Source: Amycolatopsis sp. A133
Lineage (GTDB): Bacteria > Actinomycetota > Actinomycetes > Mycobacteriales > Pseudonocardiaceae
Direction of reading: 5' to 3'
DNA length: 64,000 nt
Assembly: GCF_031082405.1 (NCBI RefSeq)
Contig: NZ_JAVHJU010000036.1
Coordinates: 313,791 to 377,790 of the forward strand
Shown here: piece by piece, positions 41,634-50,688 of the stretch
Numbering within the stretch: the stretch's first letter is position 1
How the letters are laid out: each line of letters starts with the position of its first letter
Made by a program: the position numbers and the translations under genes
The notes under the pieces: model-generated
Databases searched by the model: none
What the model was told of the DNA's origin: nothing
What the model saw: only the letters and a program-made list of their open reading frames with translations

Positions 41634-43025
41634 TTGAAGAGCACCGTCGAGCAGCTGAGCCCGACGCGAGTCAAGATCAATGTCGAGGTGCCGTTCGACG
41701 AGCTCAAGCCGAACTTCGACCGCGCCTACCGCAAGATCGCCCAGCAGGTGCGCATCCCGGGCTTCCGGCCCGGCAAGGCGCCCGCTCGCGTCCTGGAAAG
41801 CCGGATCGGGCGCGGCCCGGTGCTCGACGAGGTCGTCAACGAGGCCATCCCGGCCAAGTACATCGAGGCCGTTCGCGAGAACGAGGTCCGCACGCTCGGC
41901 AACCCCGAGTTCGACGTGACCAAGCTCGAGGACCGCGACGTCCTCGAGTTCACCGCCGAGGTCGACGTGCGCCCGGAGATCGAGCTGCCCGACCTCGAAG
42001 GCTTCGCGGTCACCGTCGACGACGTCGAGCTGACCGACGCGGAGGTCGACGAGCAGCTCGACGAGCTGCGCGCCCGCTTCGGCACGCTGACCGGCGTCGA
42101 GCGCCCGGCCGAGACCGGCGACTTCGTCTCGATCGACCTGGCCGCGACCGTCGACGGCGAGGCCGTCGAGGAGGCGAGCACCACCGGGCTGTCCTACGAG
42201 ATCGGCTCCGGCCAGCTCGTCGACGGCATCGACGAGGCGATCGTCGGGGCCACCGCCGGCGAGACCAAGACGTTCACCACCCAGCTCGTCGCCGGGGAGC
42301 ACGCCGGCAAGGACGCCGAGGTGACCGTGACCGTCCAGTCGGTGAAGACCCGCGAGCTGCCCGAGGCCGACGACGAGTTCGCCCAGATGGCGAGCGAGTT
42401 CGACACGATCGAAGAGCTCAAGAACGACCTTCGCGAGCGGCTCGGCCGCGTCAAGAAGATGCAGCAGGGCGTCCAGGCGCGCGACAAGGTGCTCGACGAG
42501 CTCCTGGAGCGCACCGAGGTGCCGATCCCGGAGAAGGTGCTCGACGCCGAGATCGAGAACCGCAAGCACGACGCGATCCACCCGTTCGACCACGACGAGG
42601 CGCAGTTCGCGCAGGCGCTCGAGGCCGAGGGCCGCACGCTCGAGGAGTTCGACGCGGAGACCCGCACCGAGTCGGAGAAGGCCGTCCGCACGCAGCTGCT
42701 GCTGGACACCATCGCCGACAAGGAAGAGGTGTCGGTCAACGACGGCGAGCTCACCGAGCGGATCATCTACCAGGCCCAGCGCTTCGGGATCAGCCCGGAC
42801 GAGTACGTCCAGCGCGCCCAGCAGTCGGGCCAGCTGACCGCGATCTACGCCGACGTCCGGCGCGGCAAGGCCCTCGCCTCGGTGGTCCGCAAGGCCACCG
42901 TGACCGACGGCTCGGGTGCCGAGGTCGACCTTTCGGAGCTGTTCGGCAGCGACGAGCCGGCCGCCGACGCGGCAACCGAAGAGACGCAGGTCACCGACGA
43001 AACGGCGAAGACTCCGGCGGAGTGA
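41634..43025 (+). CDS. tig: Trigger factor, ribosome-bound chaperone and prolyl isomerase
   Basis: 463 residues from a TTG with GAGGAG 6 nt upstream. The N-terminal ribosome-binding domain carries GFRPGKAP (about 44-51). The FKBP-type isomerase domain (about 150-245) starts near ETGDFVSIDL. The C-terminal helical chaperone arms follow, ending in an acidic tail. It helps nascent chains fold at the ribosome exit. As usual in actinobacteria it is followed by clpP1, clpP2 and clpX, but a hairpin separates it from clpP1. Confidence 0.97.
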   Translation: MKSTVEQLSPTRVKINVEVPFDELKPNFDRAYRKIAQQVRIPGFRPGKAPARVLESRIGRGPVLDEVVNEAIPAKYIEAVRENEVRTLGNPEFDVTKLEDRDVLEFTAEVDVRPEIELPDLEGFAVTVDDVELTDAEVDEQLDELRARFGTLTGVERPAETGDFVSIDLAATVDGEAVEEASTTGLSYEIGSGQLVDGIDEAIVGATAGETKTFTTQLVAGEHAGKDAEVTVTVQSVKTRELPEADDEFAQMASEFDTIEELKNDLRERLGRVKKMQQGVQARDKVLDELLERTEVPIPEKVLDAEIENRKHDAIHPFDHDEAQFAQALEAEGRTLEEFDAETRTESEKAVRTQLLLDTIADKEEVSVNDGELTERIIYQAQRFGISPDEYVQRAQQSGQLTAIYADVRRGKALASVVRKATVTDGSGAEVDLSELFGSDEPAADAATEETQVTDETAKTPAE

Positions 43026-43034
43026 AGCTGTGAG

Positions 43035-43076
43035 CGAACTTGGGCGGTGTCAGGCATTCTGCGCCGCCCAAGTTCG
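43035..43076 (+). terminator. Terminator between tig and clpP1
   Basis: cgaacttgggcgg (43035-43047) and ccgcccaagttcg (43064-43076) pair perfectly over 13 bp with a 16-nt loop, 10 nt after the tig stop. Confidence 0.75.
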
Positions 43077-43163
43077 TTAGGGTCGGATACAAGATCTCAA
43101 GCATCTGAAACGACAGCGGCGGCCGTCAGCACCGGGCCGCTGCCGGCGAAAAGGCAGGCAGAC

Positions 43164-43769
43164 GTGACGCAGCACACGCCCGAGGCGCGGACCGGCACCG
43201 CAGGGCTCACCCTCACCGACTCGGTGTTCGAGCGATTGCTCCAGGAGCGCATCGTCGTCCTCGGTTCCGAGGTCAACGACGAGATCGCCAACCGCATCAC
43301 CGCGCAGCTGTTGCTGCTCGACGCCGACGACGCCGAGTCCGACATCCGCTTCTACATCAACTCGCCGGGTGGCTCGGTCACCGCCGGGTTCGCCATCTAC
43401 GACACGATGCAGCTGATCCGCCCCGACGTCGCGACCTACGCGATGGGCATGGCGGCCTCGATGGGGCAGTTCCTGCTCTCCTCGGGCACGCCCGGCAAGC
43501 GCTACGCGCTGCCGCACGCCCGCATCCTGATGCACCAGCCGTCGGCCGGTGTCGGCGGCACGGCGTCGGACATCGCGATCCAGGCGGACCTGTTCAACAA
43601 GTGGAAGCGCGAGCTGGCGCAGATCACCGCGGAGCAGACCGGGCAGACGGTGGAGCAGATCATCAAGGACGGGGACCGCGACCGCTGGTTCACCGCGCAG
43701 GAGGCGAAGGACTACGGGTTCGTGGACCACGTCCTCACCGCCGACATCGCCCGTCCGGGCTCCCGCTGA
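43164..43769 (+). CDS. clpP1: ATP-dependent Clp protease proteolytic subunit 1
   Basis: 201 residues from a GTG; longer in-frame starts lack homology. The triad Ser is in GMAASMGQFL and His in LMHQPSAG, with the Asp in the DGDRDRWF region. ClpP1 and ClpP2 form a mixed 14-mer in actinobacteria that degrades proteins delivered by ClpX or ClpC. 25 nt separate it from clpP2, so they are one operon. Confidence 0.96.
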   Translation: MTQHTPEARTGTAGLTLTDSVFERLLQERIVVLGSEVNDEIANRITAQLLLLDADDAESDIRFYINSPGGSVTAGFAIYDTMQLIRPDVATYAMGMAASMGQFLLSSGTPGKRYALPHARILMHQPSAGVGGTASDIAIQADLFNKWKRELAQITAEQTGQTVEQIIKDGDRDRWFTAQEAKDYGFVDHVLTADIARPGSR

Positions 43770-43794
43770 GCCCGAAGCACCAAGGAGACTTTCG

Positions 43795-44448
43795 ATGAGC
43801 AACTTCAGGCTCCCGGGTGACTTCCGGGCCCCGAACATCCCCCAGTCGCGGTACATCCTGCCGTCCTACGTCGAGCGCACCAGCTACGGCGTCAAGGAGT
43901 CGAACCCGTACAACAAGCTGTACGAAGAGCGGGTCATCTTCCTCGGCGTGCAGGTGGACGACGCGTCGGCGAACGACGTCATGGCCCAGCTGCTGCACCT
44001 CGAGCACGAGGACCCGGACCGCGACATCCTGGTCTACATCAACTCGCCGGGTGGCTCGTTCACCTCGCTGATGGCGATCTACGACACCATGCAGTTCGTC
44101 CGCCCGGACATCCAGACGTACTGCCTCGGCCAGGCCGCCTCGGCCGCCGCGGTGCTGCTGGCGGCCGGCACGCCGGGCAAGCGCTACGCGCTGCCGAACT
44201 CGCGCGTGCTGATCCACCAGCCGGCCACCGAGGGCACCTACGGCCAGGTCTCGGACCTGGAGATCCAGGCGAACGAGATCCAGCGGGTGCGGCGCCAGAT
44301 GGAGGTCATCCTGGCCAAGCACACGAACAAGGACCCGGACCAGATCCGGACCGACATCGAGCGCGACAAGATCCTGACGGCCGAAGAGGCCAAGACGTAC
44401 GGCATCATCGACGAGGTACTCCCGTACCGCAAGGCGTCGGCTCTGTAG
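43795..44448 (+). CDS. clpP2: ATP-dependent Clp protease proteolytic subunit 2
   Basis: 217 residues; AAGGAG lies 8 nt ahead of the ATG. Ser is in GQAASAAAVL and His in LIHQPATEG. It has the N-terminal extension (FRLPGDFRAPNIPQSRYILP) typical of actinobacterial ClpP2 and the INSPGGSFTS signature. It works with ClpP1 as the second ring. Confidence 0.96.
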   Translation: MSNFRLPGDFRAPNIPQSRYILPSYVERTSYGVKESNPYNKLYEERVIFLGVQVDDASANDVMAQLLHLEHEDPDRDILVYINSPGGSFTSLMAIYDTMQFVRPDIQTYCLGQAASAAAVLLAAGTPGKRYALPNSRVLIHQPATEGTYGQVSDLEIQANEIQRVRRQMEVILAKHTNKDPDQIRTDIERDKILTAEEAKTYGIIDEVLPYRKASAL

Positions 44449-44457
44449 TTCCGCCAG

Positions 44458-44491
44458 GCCGGTGTGTGTCGAGAAGACGACACACACCGGC
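44458..44491 (+). terminator. Terminator after clpP2
   Basis: 14-bp perfect stem: arms 44458-44471 and 44478-44491, loop agaaga. clpX therefore probably has its own promoter in the remaining 185 nt. Confidence 0.8.
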
Positions 44492-44676
44492 ATCCTGGTT
44501 TAGGGTCGTCCTCTGACGTGCTCCCGGAACTCGTGGGTGTTCCCGCCCGCGGCATCGGACGGGTACCGTCAGTGGCAATGTGTGGGGCTCCGCTCGGTCA
44601 GCTGTGACCGGGGGTCGCACCGTCGCAACACAGTCAGGCGCGGAAACCCGCGCCGGAGGGGACGAGGTCAACGGCC

Positions 44677-45972
44677 ATGGCACGGATCGGTGACGGCGGA
44701 GACCTGCTGAAGTGTTCTTTCTGCGGGAAGAGCCAGAAGCAGGTGAAGAAGCTCATTGCCGGCCCCGGGGTCTACATCTGCGATGAGTGCATCGACCTCT
44801 GCAACGAGATCATCGAGGAGGAGCTGGCCGAAGCCGGCGACGTCAAACTCGACGAGCTGCCCAAGCCCGCCGACATCCACGAGTTCCTCGAGCAGTACAT
44901 CATCGGGCAGGAAGACGCCAAGCGGACCCTCGCGGTAGCGGTCTACAACCACTACAAGCGGATCCAGGCGGACGACAAGGCCGGGCCGAAGGACTCCAAG
45001 GAAGAGTCGGTCGAGCTCGCCAAGTCGAACATCCTGATGCTCGGCCCCACCGGGTGCGGCAAGACCTACCTGGCGCAGACGCTCGCGAAGCTGCTGAACG
45101 TGCCGTTCGCCATCGCGGACGCCACGGCGCTGACCGAAGCCGGCTACGTCGGCGAGGACGTCGAAAACATCCTGCTCAAGCTCATCCAGGCGGCGGACTA
45201 CGACGTCAAGCGGGCCGAGACCGGGATCATCTACATCGACGAGGTCGACAAGATCGCCCGCAAGAGCGAGAACCCCTCGATCACCCGGGACGTCTCCGGC
45301 GAGGGGGTCCAGCAGGCGCTGCTGAAGATCCTCGAGGGCACCACCGCCTCGGTTCCGCCGCAGGGCGGCCGCAAGCACCCGCACCAGGAGTTCATCCAGA
45401 TCGACACGACGAACGTGCTGTTCATCGTGGCCGGCGCGTTCGCCGGGCTGGAGAAGATCATCAACGAGCGGGTCGGCAAGCGTGGCCTCGGCTTCGGCGC
45501 GGAAATCCGCACGAAGTCCGAGATCGAGGAGAGCGACGTCTTCTCCGACACCATGCCCGAGGACCTGATCAAGTTCGGGCTGATCCCGGAGTTCATCGGC
45601 CGGCTCCCGGTCGTGGCGACGGTGAACCACCTGGACAAGGACTCGCTGGTCAACATCCTCACCCAGCCGCGCAACGCCCTGGTGAAGCAGTACAAGAAGC
45701 TCTTCGAGATGGACAACGTCGAGCTCGAGTTCACCAAGACCGCCCTCGAGGCCATCGCCGACCAGGCGGTCCTGCGGGGCACGGGTGCCCGCGGGCTGCG
45801 CGCCATCATGGAAGAGGTGCTGCAGCCGGTCATGTACGACATCCCGAGCCGCGACGACGTGGCGAAGGTCGTCATCACCGAGCAGACCGTCCGGGAGAAC
45901 GTGAACCCGACGATCGTCGCCCGGCAGCCGACGCGGCGCGCGCGCAGCGAGCGCGGCGAGAAGTCGGCCTGA
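44677..45972 (+). CDS. clpX: ClpX, ATP-dependent unfoldase of the Clp protease
   Basis: 431 residues. The N-terminal zinc domain has CSFCGKSQ and CDECIDLC. Walker A is GPTGCGKT, the pore loop GYVGED, Walker B IIYIDEVDKIA, and the ClpP-docking loop region RGLGFGAEI. It recognises tagged substrates and feeds them to ClpP1P2. It lies 228 nt after clpP2. Confidence 0.97.
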   Translation: MARIGDGGDLLKCSFCGKSQKQVKKLIAGPGVYICDECIDLCNEIIEEELAEAGDVKLDELPKPADIHEFLEQYIIGQEDAKRTLAVAVYNHYKRIQADDKAGPKDSKEESVELAKSNILMLGPTGCGKTYLAQTLAKLLNVPFAIADATALTEAGYVGEDVENILLKLIQAADYDVKRAETGIIYIDEVDKIARKSENPSITRDVSGEGVQQALLKILEGTTASVPPQGGRKHPHQEFIQIDTTNVLFIVAGAFAGLEKIINERVGKRGLGFGAEIRTKSEIEESDVFSDTMPEDLIKFGLIPEFIGRLPVVATVNHLDKDSLVNILTQPRNALVKQYKKLFEMDNVELEFTKTALEAIADQAVLRGTGARGLRAIMEEVLQPVMYDIPSRDDVAKVVITEQTVRENVNPTIVARQPTRRARSERGEKSA

Positions 45973-46022
45973 GGCCGGGCGTCTCCGGGCCGCCCGGCCC
46001 GGAGACCCGACAGGAAAGCTGA

Positions 46023-46433
46023 ATGACTGCTGACTCTTTCCCGGGTTCCGGGGCCGCTCCGGGCGGTGGCGTGCAGGCGCCGCCGCCGCCGGCCCCGGAA
46101 CCCGCCGGCACCTCTCCGGCCGGGCCGGTCCTGGGGTTCCGCGAGCTGAGCGAACGCGTGATCGCGTCCGTCGCCGACCGGTACCCGTGGCTGAACCGTG
46201 TGCTGATGGGGATGCTGGCGGTGTTCACTGGCACGTGCGTCGTGGCCGTGGTGGCCCGGCTTTCGCCGTTGCCGCTGATTCCCGTGCCGTTGTTCGTCGT
46301 GGCGGCGTACGCGCTTTGGCGGGCCCACGGCGTGACCGCGCGGCGTCAGCTGTTCAACTGGGTGCTGCTGTTCGCCCTCGCGACCATGGTCGGCTTCTGG
46401 CTGATTTCCGTGGTCGGCCGTTGGGTGGAGTGA
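46023..46433 (+). CDS. Small two- to three-helix membrane protein
   Basis: 136 residues. A Pro/Gly-rich N-terminal 40 residues is followed by an amphipathic part (GFRELSERVIASVADRYPWL) and hydrophobic segments at about 62-82, 84-96 and 110-130. GGAAAG lies just ahead. It is 50 nt after clpX and may be read through from it. No family recognised. Confidence 0.65.
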   Translation: MTADSFPGSGAAPGGGVQAPPPPAPEPAGTSPAGPVLGFRELSERVIASVADRYPWLNRVLMGMLAVFTGTCVVAVVARLSPLPLIPVPLFVVAAYALWRAHGVTARRQLFNWVLLFALATMVGFWLISVVGRWVE

Positions 46434-46450
46434 ATTCCGACTTCCGTAGG

Positions 46451-46476
46451 GTTTGAAGCCGTCACCACCTGGGTAA
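46451..46476 (+). promoter_or_regulatory. SigB/SigF-type stress promoter, probably leaderless
   Basis: GTTT (46451-46454), a 16-nt spacer and GGGTAA (46471-46476) match the actinobacterial GTTT-N15-17-GGGTA promoter. The GTG start at 46486 is only 9 nt past the -10, so the transcript would begin at or near the start codon. No ribosome site is present, in line with a leaderless mRNA. Confidence 0.65.
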
Positions 46477-46485
46477 GCCCCACCT

Positions 46486-47406
46486 GTGGTAGATGCCCTC
46501 AGACCGTTTCGGCATCCGGCACTCTTCTATCGTGGTGACACCGAGTATCTGGATGGTGTCATTCCGTACCTCCTCGAAGGTCTCGACCGGGGTGAGCCCG
46601 CGGCCGTCGCCGTTCCCGGCCGCAACCTGCTGCTGATCGAGAAGGCCCTGGAGAACCGGGCCGCCGAAGTGCGGCTCATCGACATGCAGCGGGCCGGCCG
46701 CAATCCCGGCGCCATCCTGCCGTCGGTGCTGCACGCCTTCGCCGGTGAGCACGACGGTCCGGTGCGCATCGTGGGGGAACCGATCTGGGCCGGACGGACG
46801 GACTCGGAGTACCCCGCGTGTGTGGTTCACGAGGCCCTCATCAACAACGCTTTCGCGGGGCGTGACCTGGCGGTGCTCTGCCCGTACGACGTCGGCGCCC
46901 TGCCGCCGCCGGTCCTGGCCGACGCCGAGCGCACCCACCCCGAGCTGTGGGGCCTGGCCGGGCCGTTCATCAGCGCGCGCTTCGACCCCGACGGTGTGCG
47001 CGCGGACTTCACGCGGCCGCTCGAGGCGCCGCCGGGTGCCGTCGAGCGTGGGTTCGACCTCGGTCAGCTGGCGTCGCTGCGCGGCTTCGCGGAGATCTGG
47101 GCCGCCCGGCACGGCCTGCGCCGCCCCCGCCGCGACGACTTCGCGCTGGCGATCGCCGAGCTGACGACGAACAGCGTGCTCTACGGCGGCGGCACCGGCG
47201 TGCTGCGGCTGTGGGCGGAGCCGTTCGAGGTGGTCGCCGAAGTGAGCGACGACGGCACGATCGCCGAGCCGCTGGCCGGCCGCATCCCGCCGTCGGCGAA
47301 GACGCTGGGCGGCCGCGGTCTCCTGCTGGTCAACCGCCTGGCCGACCTGGTCCGCACGCACTGGGTCCCGGGCCGCACGACGACCCGCATCCACTTCACC
47401 CGCTGA
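46486..47406 (+). CDS. MEDS-domain protein with anti-sigma-like ATPase domain
   Basis: 306 residues from a GTG. The N-terminal half (about 8-165) is a MEDS sensory domain (HPALFYRGDTEYLDGVIPYL). The C-terminal half (about 190-306) is a HATPase_c_2/RsbW-like domain with FALAIAELTTNSVLYGG, EVSDDG and GGRGLLLVNRLADLV. Such proteins act in sigma-factor switching. The upstream stress-type promoter suggests feedback within a SigB-like pathway. Confidence 0.85.
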   Translation: MVDALRPFRHPALFYRGDTEYLDGVIPYLLEGLDRGEPAAVAVPGRNLLLIEKALENRAAEVRLIDMQRAGRNPGAILPSVLHAFAGEHDGPVRIVGEPIWAGRTDSEYPACVVHEALINNAFAGRDLAVLCPYDVGALPPPVLADAERTHPELWGLAGPFISARFDPDGVRADFTRPLEAPPGAVERGFDLGQLASLRGFAEIWAARHGLRRPRRDDFALAIAELTTNSVLYGGGTGVLRLWAEPFEVVAEVSDDGTIAEPLAGRIPPSAKTLGGRGLLLVNRLADLVRTHWVPGRTTTRIHFTR

Positions 47407-47415
47407 GCGAGCTCG

Positions 47416-47437
47416 CGTACCCGCTGAGTCGGGTACG
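47416..47437. terminator. Bidirectional terminator hairpin
   Basis: cgtacccg (47416-47423) and cgggtacg (47430-47437) form an 8-bp stem with a 6-nt loop between convergent stops at 47406 and 47440. Confidence 0.6.
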
Positions 47438-47439
47438 GA

Positions 47440-48393
47440 TCAGCCGGCGCGGGGGACGTGCTTGCCGAGGAAGCTGATCAGGCTCGGCACCACCGTGCGG
47501 TTGAACGGGTCGCCGTGCTTGCCGTGCGCCGTGTGCGCGACCGCCGGGCGGGCCGCGTCGATGTAGCGGCGGACGCCGGTGATGAACGAGTCCTCCGTGC
47601 CGCACCAGATGCCGTTGGGCACGCCCTTGGTCTCGTCGATGTGCCGCAGCGGGTCGAGCGCCGTCCAGTCCTGGATGCCGGTGAAGATGTGACGCTTGGC
47701 CATCTCCGGCCACGACGTGATCAGCGCCGGGGCCAGCGTCGCGACGGCGGCGGGCGGCTGGCGCCGCTCGACGCGGCGGCGGGTGTACACCAGCGCGCCG
47801 AACCCGCCCATCGACGCACCCGTGCAGGCGAACGGCTGCCCGGTGGGGCCGGCGAAGCCGCGGGCCCGCAGCCACTGCGGGACCTCCTCCAGCAGCATCG
47901 CCATCGGGTCGTCGCCGGGGTGCACCTGGTGCCAGTAGTTGTCGCCGCCGTCGACGGCGACGAAGCCGAACGCCGGGACCGCCTTGCGGGCGACGTCGCT
48001 GGCGAGCTGCTTGAGCGTGCCGGTCGGGGCCGCGCTCCGGGCGTTGCCGTGCAGGCCGTGCAGCATGAGCGACATCGGCAGCCCCTTCGGCGGGGTTTTC
48101 GACGGCAGGATGAACACCAGGTCGACCATCCGGCCGCGGGCCGCGGAGTAGACGCGCTCGACGCGGGTGCTGCCCAGCTGGGTCGTCGGGTTCGACGACG
48201 TCACGCCGAGCGTCCGCTGCAGGGCCTGGCTGAACGGCAGCTTGCCGGTCGCGGTGCCGACGGCCAGGCCGGTCACGGCCAGCCCGGACGCGCCCGCGAT
48301 CAGCACCGAACGGCGGCTCAGCCACCGCCGGGCGCCCTGGACCGCCTCGGCGACCGCCCCGGCGGGCTCCGCGTCCCGGTTTTCCTCGTTCAC
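47440..48393 (-). CDS. Exported alpha/beta hydrolase, esterase-like (Ag85/esterase D type)
   Basis: 317 residues from GTG 48393 (VNEENRD), with GGAGACAG just upstream. Near residue 24-45 SRRSVLIAGASG plus a hydrophobic run looks like a Tat signal. The mature enzyme has LMLHGLHGNAR, the nucleophile elbow GASMGGFGAL, a likely acid in the CGTEDSF region and His in HGKHGDPFNR. The fold group includes mycolyl- and other acyl-esterases acting in the envelope. Substrate unknown. Confidence 0.8.
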   Translation of the reverse strand: MNEENRDAEPAGAVAEAVQGARRWLSRRSVLIAGASGLAVTGLAVGTATGKLPFSQALQRTLGVTSSNPTTQLGSTRVERVYSAARGRMVDLVFILPSKTPPKGLPMSLMLHGLHGNARSAAPTGTLKQLASDVARKAVPAFGFVAVDGGDNYWHQVHPGDDPMAMLLEEVPQWLRARGFAGPTGQPFACTGASMGGFGALVYTRRRVERRQPPAAVATLAPALITSWPEMAKRHIFTGIQDWTALDPLRHIDETKGVPNGIWCGTEDSFITGVRRYIDAARPAVAHTAHGKHGDPFNRTVVPSLISFLGKHVPRAG

Positions 48394-48470
48394 CCTGTCT
48401 CCATCCCCCTGGCCCCTCACTAGGACGCCGCGCACCCGCTCCGCGTTCCCTCGCGTCCGCCTTCACCGGG

Positions 48471-49178
48471 TTATTCGTTCCCACCCTGCCCGGCGTTTCC
48501 GGCCCGCGCCCGCCAGGCCGCCTTCGCCGCTTCGGCCGAGCGTCCGGCCCGGTCCACAGTGTCCCCGAGACCCACCGCCATGGTGATCCCGAGGGGGATC
48601 AAAATGTGGTCGATGCCCTGTTCACCGGGGCCGAAGTGGCCCGACGCCTCCAGCGTGACGAACCCGTGCAGCGCGCTCCACAGCTGGGCCGCGGCCTGGT
48701 ACTCGTCCGCGGGCCGGAACCGGCCGGCCCGGATGGCCCGCTCGGCCGCCCGGACGATGTGGGCGAACGCCTCCAGTCCCTCCTGAGCGGCTTCTCGGCC
48801 TTCCGCGGTCGTGAGGTCGGACAGCGTCGCCCGCTTGCCGCCGGGCGCGGACTGGCCGAACGTCACCGCGAACAGCTGCGGCTGCTCGGCGACCGCCTGC
48901 CGGTAGGTGCGGGCCAGGCTGAAGATGTCCGCCACCGGGTCGTCGGTTTCGCCGACCTCGGCCAGCCATGCCGACAACCGGAGGAAGCCGGCCCGCGCGA
49001 CCTCGTCGACCAGCGCCGCCATGCCGCCGAAGTGCGTGTAGACGGCCATCGTGGAGACGCCGACCTCCGCGGCCAGCTTGCGGGCCTGGAGGGCTTCGGG
49101 GCCGCTCTCGTCGAGCAGCCGGATGGCGGCTTCCACGAGCCGGGCCTTGACGTCGGTAGCGCGCGGTTTCGGGCTCAT
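48471..49178 (-). CDS. TetR/AcrR-family regulator of the carotenoid oxygenase
   Basis: 235 residues. HTH about 12-58 (EAAIRLLDESGPEALQARKL, then VSTMAVYTHFGGMAALV), and a TetR_C_33-like C-terminal domain. It is divergent from the carotenoid oxygenase; two ATAAC-N3-GTTAT sites occupy the 70-nt gap and probably control both genes. Confidence 0.9.
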   Translation of the reverse strand: MSPKPRATDVKARLVEAAIRLLDESGPEALQARKLAAEVGVSTMAVYTHFGGMAALVDEVARAGFLRLSAWLAEVGETDDPVADIFSLARTYRQAVAEQPQLFAVTFGQSAPGGKRATLSDLTTAEGREAAQEGLEAFAHIVRAAERAIRAGRFRPADEYQAAAQLWSALHGFVTLEASGHFGPGEQGIDHILIPLGITMAVGLGDTVDRAGRSAEAAKAAWRARAGNAGQGGNE

Positions 49179-49193
49179 GCTTGCCAGTGTCTC

Positions 49194-49229
49194 ATAACCC
49201 TGTTATACCTGTACTCATAACCGAGTTAT
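49194..49229. promoter_or_regulatory. Two tandem TetR operators
   Basis: ataac-cct-gttat (49194-49206) and ataac-cga-gttat (49217-49229) are perfect inverted repeats, 23 bp centre to centre (two helix turns), in the TetR/carotenoid oxygenase divergent promoter. Confidence 0.8.
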
Positions 49230-49248
49230 AGAACCCTGGAGGGGTCGC

Positions 49249-50688
49249 ATGGGCAACAAGTTCCTCGAAGGAAACTTCGCCCCGGTCAGCCGGGAGCACA
49301 CGATCACCGAGCTCGCCGTCACCGGGCGGATCCCCGCGTTCCTCGACGGCCGGTACCTGCGCAACGGCCCCAACCCGCTGTCCGAAGTGGATCCGGCGGC
49401 CTACCACTGGTTCATGGGCGACGGCATGGTCCACGGCGTCCGCCTCCGCGACGGCAACGCCGAGTGGTACCGCAACCGGTGGGTGCGCAACCCCGCCGTC
49501 GCGGCGGCGCTGGACGGCGAGGACGCGAGCCGGTTCTGCGGGCTGGACGCGCTCGGCGCCAACACCAACGTCATCGGCCACGCGGGCAAGACCCTCGCCC
49601 TGGTCGAAGCGGGTGCGCCGATCTACGAGCTGACCGACGAGCTCGACACCGTCGGCCGCTGCGACTTCGACGGCACGCTGCCCGGCGGGTACACCGCCCA
49701 CCCCAAGCGGGACCCGCGCACCGGGGAGCTGCACGCCGTCTCGTACTTCTTCGGCATGGGCAACAAGGTCCAGTACTCGGTGATCGACGCGCAGGGGCGT
49801 GCCCGCCGCACGGTCGACGTCGACGTCACCGGGTCGCCGATGATGCACGACTTCTCGCTGACCGAGAACCACGTCGTGTTCTACGACCTGCCGGTGACGT
49901 TCAACGCTGAGATGGCGGTCGCCGCCAGCGTGCCGGGTGCGCTGCGCACGCCGGCGAAGCTGGTGGTGTCGGCCATGGTCGGCAAGGTCCGCGTGCCGGA
50001 CCCGGTCACCGCGATGATGGCCCGCAAGATCGGCGCGAACGGCGGCCTGCCCTACCGCTGGGACCCGAAGTACCCGGCGCGGATCGGCGTCATGCCGCGC
50101 GAGGGTGGCAGCCGGGACGTCCGGTGGTTCGACGTCGAGCCGTGCTACGTCTTCCACCCGCTCAACGCCCACGACGACGGCGACAGCGTCGTGCTCGACG
50201 TCGTCCGGCACCCGCGGATGTTCGACCGCGAGCTGCACGGCCCGGACGAGGGCGGCCCGACCCTGGACCGCTGGACCGTCGACCTGACCGCGGGCAAGGT
50301 CCTGGAGGAGCGGCTCGACGACCGCGGCCAGGAGTTCCCGCGGGTGGACGAGCGCCTGGTCGGCCGCCGCCACCGCTACGGCTACACGATGTCGGCCGAC
50401 GGCGGCGCGCAGCCCGGCGGCTCGCTGTTCAAGCACGACTTCCGGACGGGCTCGCGGGCTGAGCGCGCGTTCGGCGCGGGACGCCAGCCCGGCGAGTTCG
50501 TGTTCGTGCCGCGCCACGACGAGGCGGCCGAGGACGACGGCGTCCTGATGGGCTTCGTGTTCGACCCGGGGACCCAGCGCAGCGACCTGACGATCCTGGA
50601 CGCGGGCACGCTGGAGACGGTGGCCGCGATCCACCTGCCGGACCGCGTCCCGAACGGCTTCCACGGCAACTGGGTCGCCTCGGTCTAG
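49249..50688 (+). CDS. Carotenoid cleavage oxygenase family protein
   Basis: 479 residues; the ATG follows CTGGAGG. The N terminus LDGRYLRNGPNPLSEVD and YHWFMGDGMVHGV, then GYTAHPKRDP with one iron His, MMHDFSLTENHVVFYDLP and the last HGNW near the C terminus give the four-His iron site of the RPE65/CCD family. These enzymes split a double bond of carotenoids or stilbenes with O2. Possible link to the desaturase/hydroxylase fusion at 38.7 kb is only an inference. Its stop shares the bases ctag with the convergent fdhD stop. Confidence 0.92.
   Translation: MGNKFLEGNFAPVSREHTITELAVTGRIPAFLDGRYLRNGPNPLSEVDPAAYHWFMGDGMVHGVRLRDGNAEWYRNRWVRNPAVAAALDGEDASRFCGLDALGANTNVIGHAGKTLALVEAGAPIYELTDELDTVGRCDFDGTLPGGYTAHPKRDPRTGELHAVSYFFGMGNKVQYSVIDAQGRARRTVDVDVTGSPMMHDFSLTENHVVFYDLPVTFNAEMAVAASVPGALRTPAKLVVSAMVGKVRVPDPVTAMMARKIGANGGLPYRWDPKYPARIGVMPREGGSRDVRWFDVEPCYVFHPLNAHDDGDSVVLDVVRHPRMFDRELHGPDEGGPTLDRWTVDLTAGKVLEERLDDRGQEFPRVDERLVGRRHRYGYTMSADGGAQPGGSLFKHDFRTGSRAERAFGAGRQPGEFVFVPRHDEAAEDDGVLMGFVFDPGTQRSDLTILDAGTLETVAAIHLPDRVPNGFHGNWVASV

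Noticed and set aside
41720..43020. Open frames opposite tig and within clpP/clpX regions
   Set aside because: All overlap highly conserved genes and show no independent motifs.
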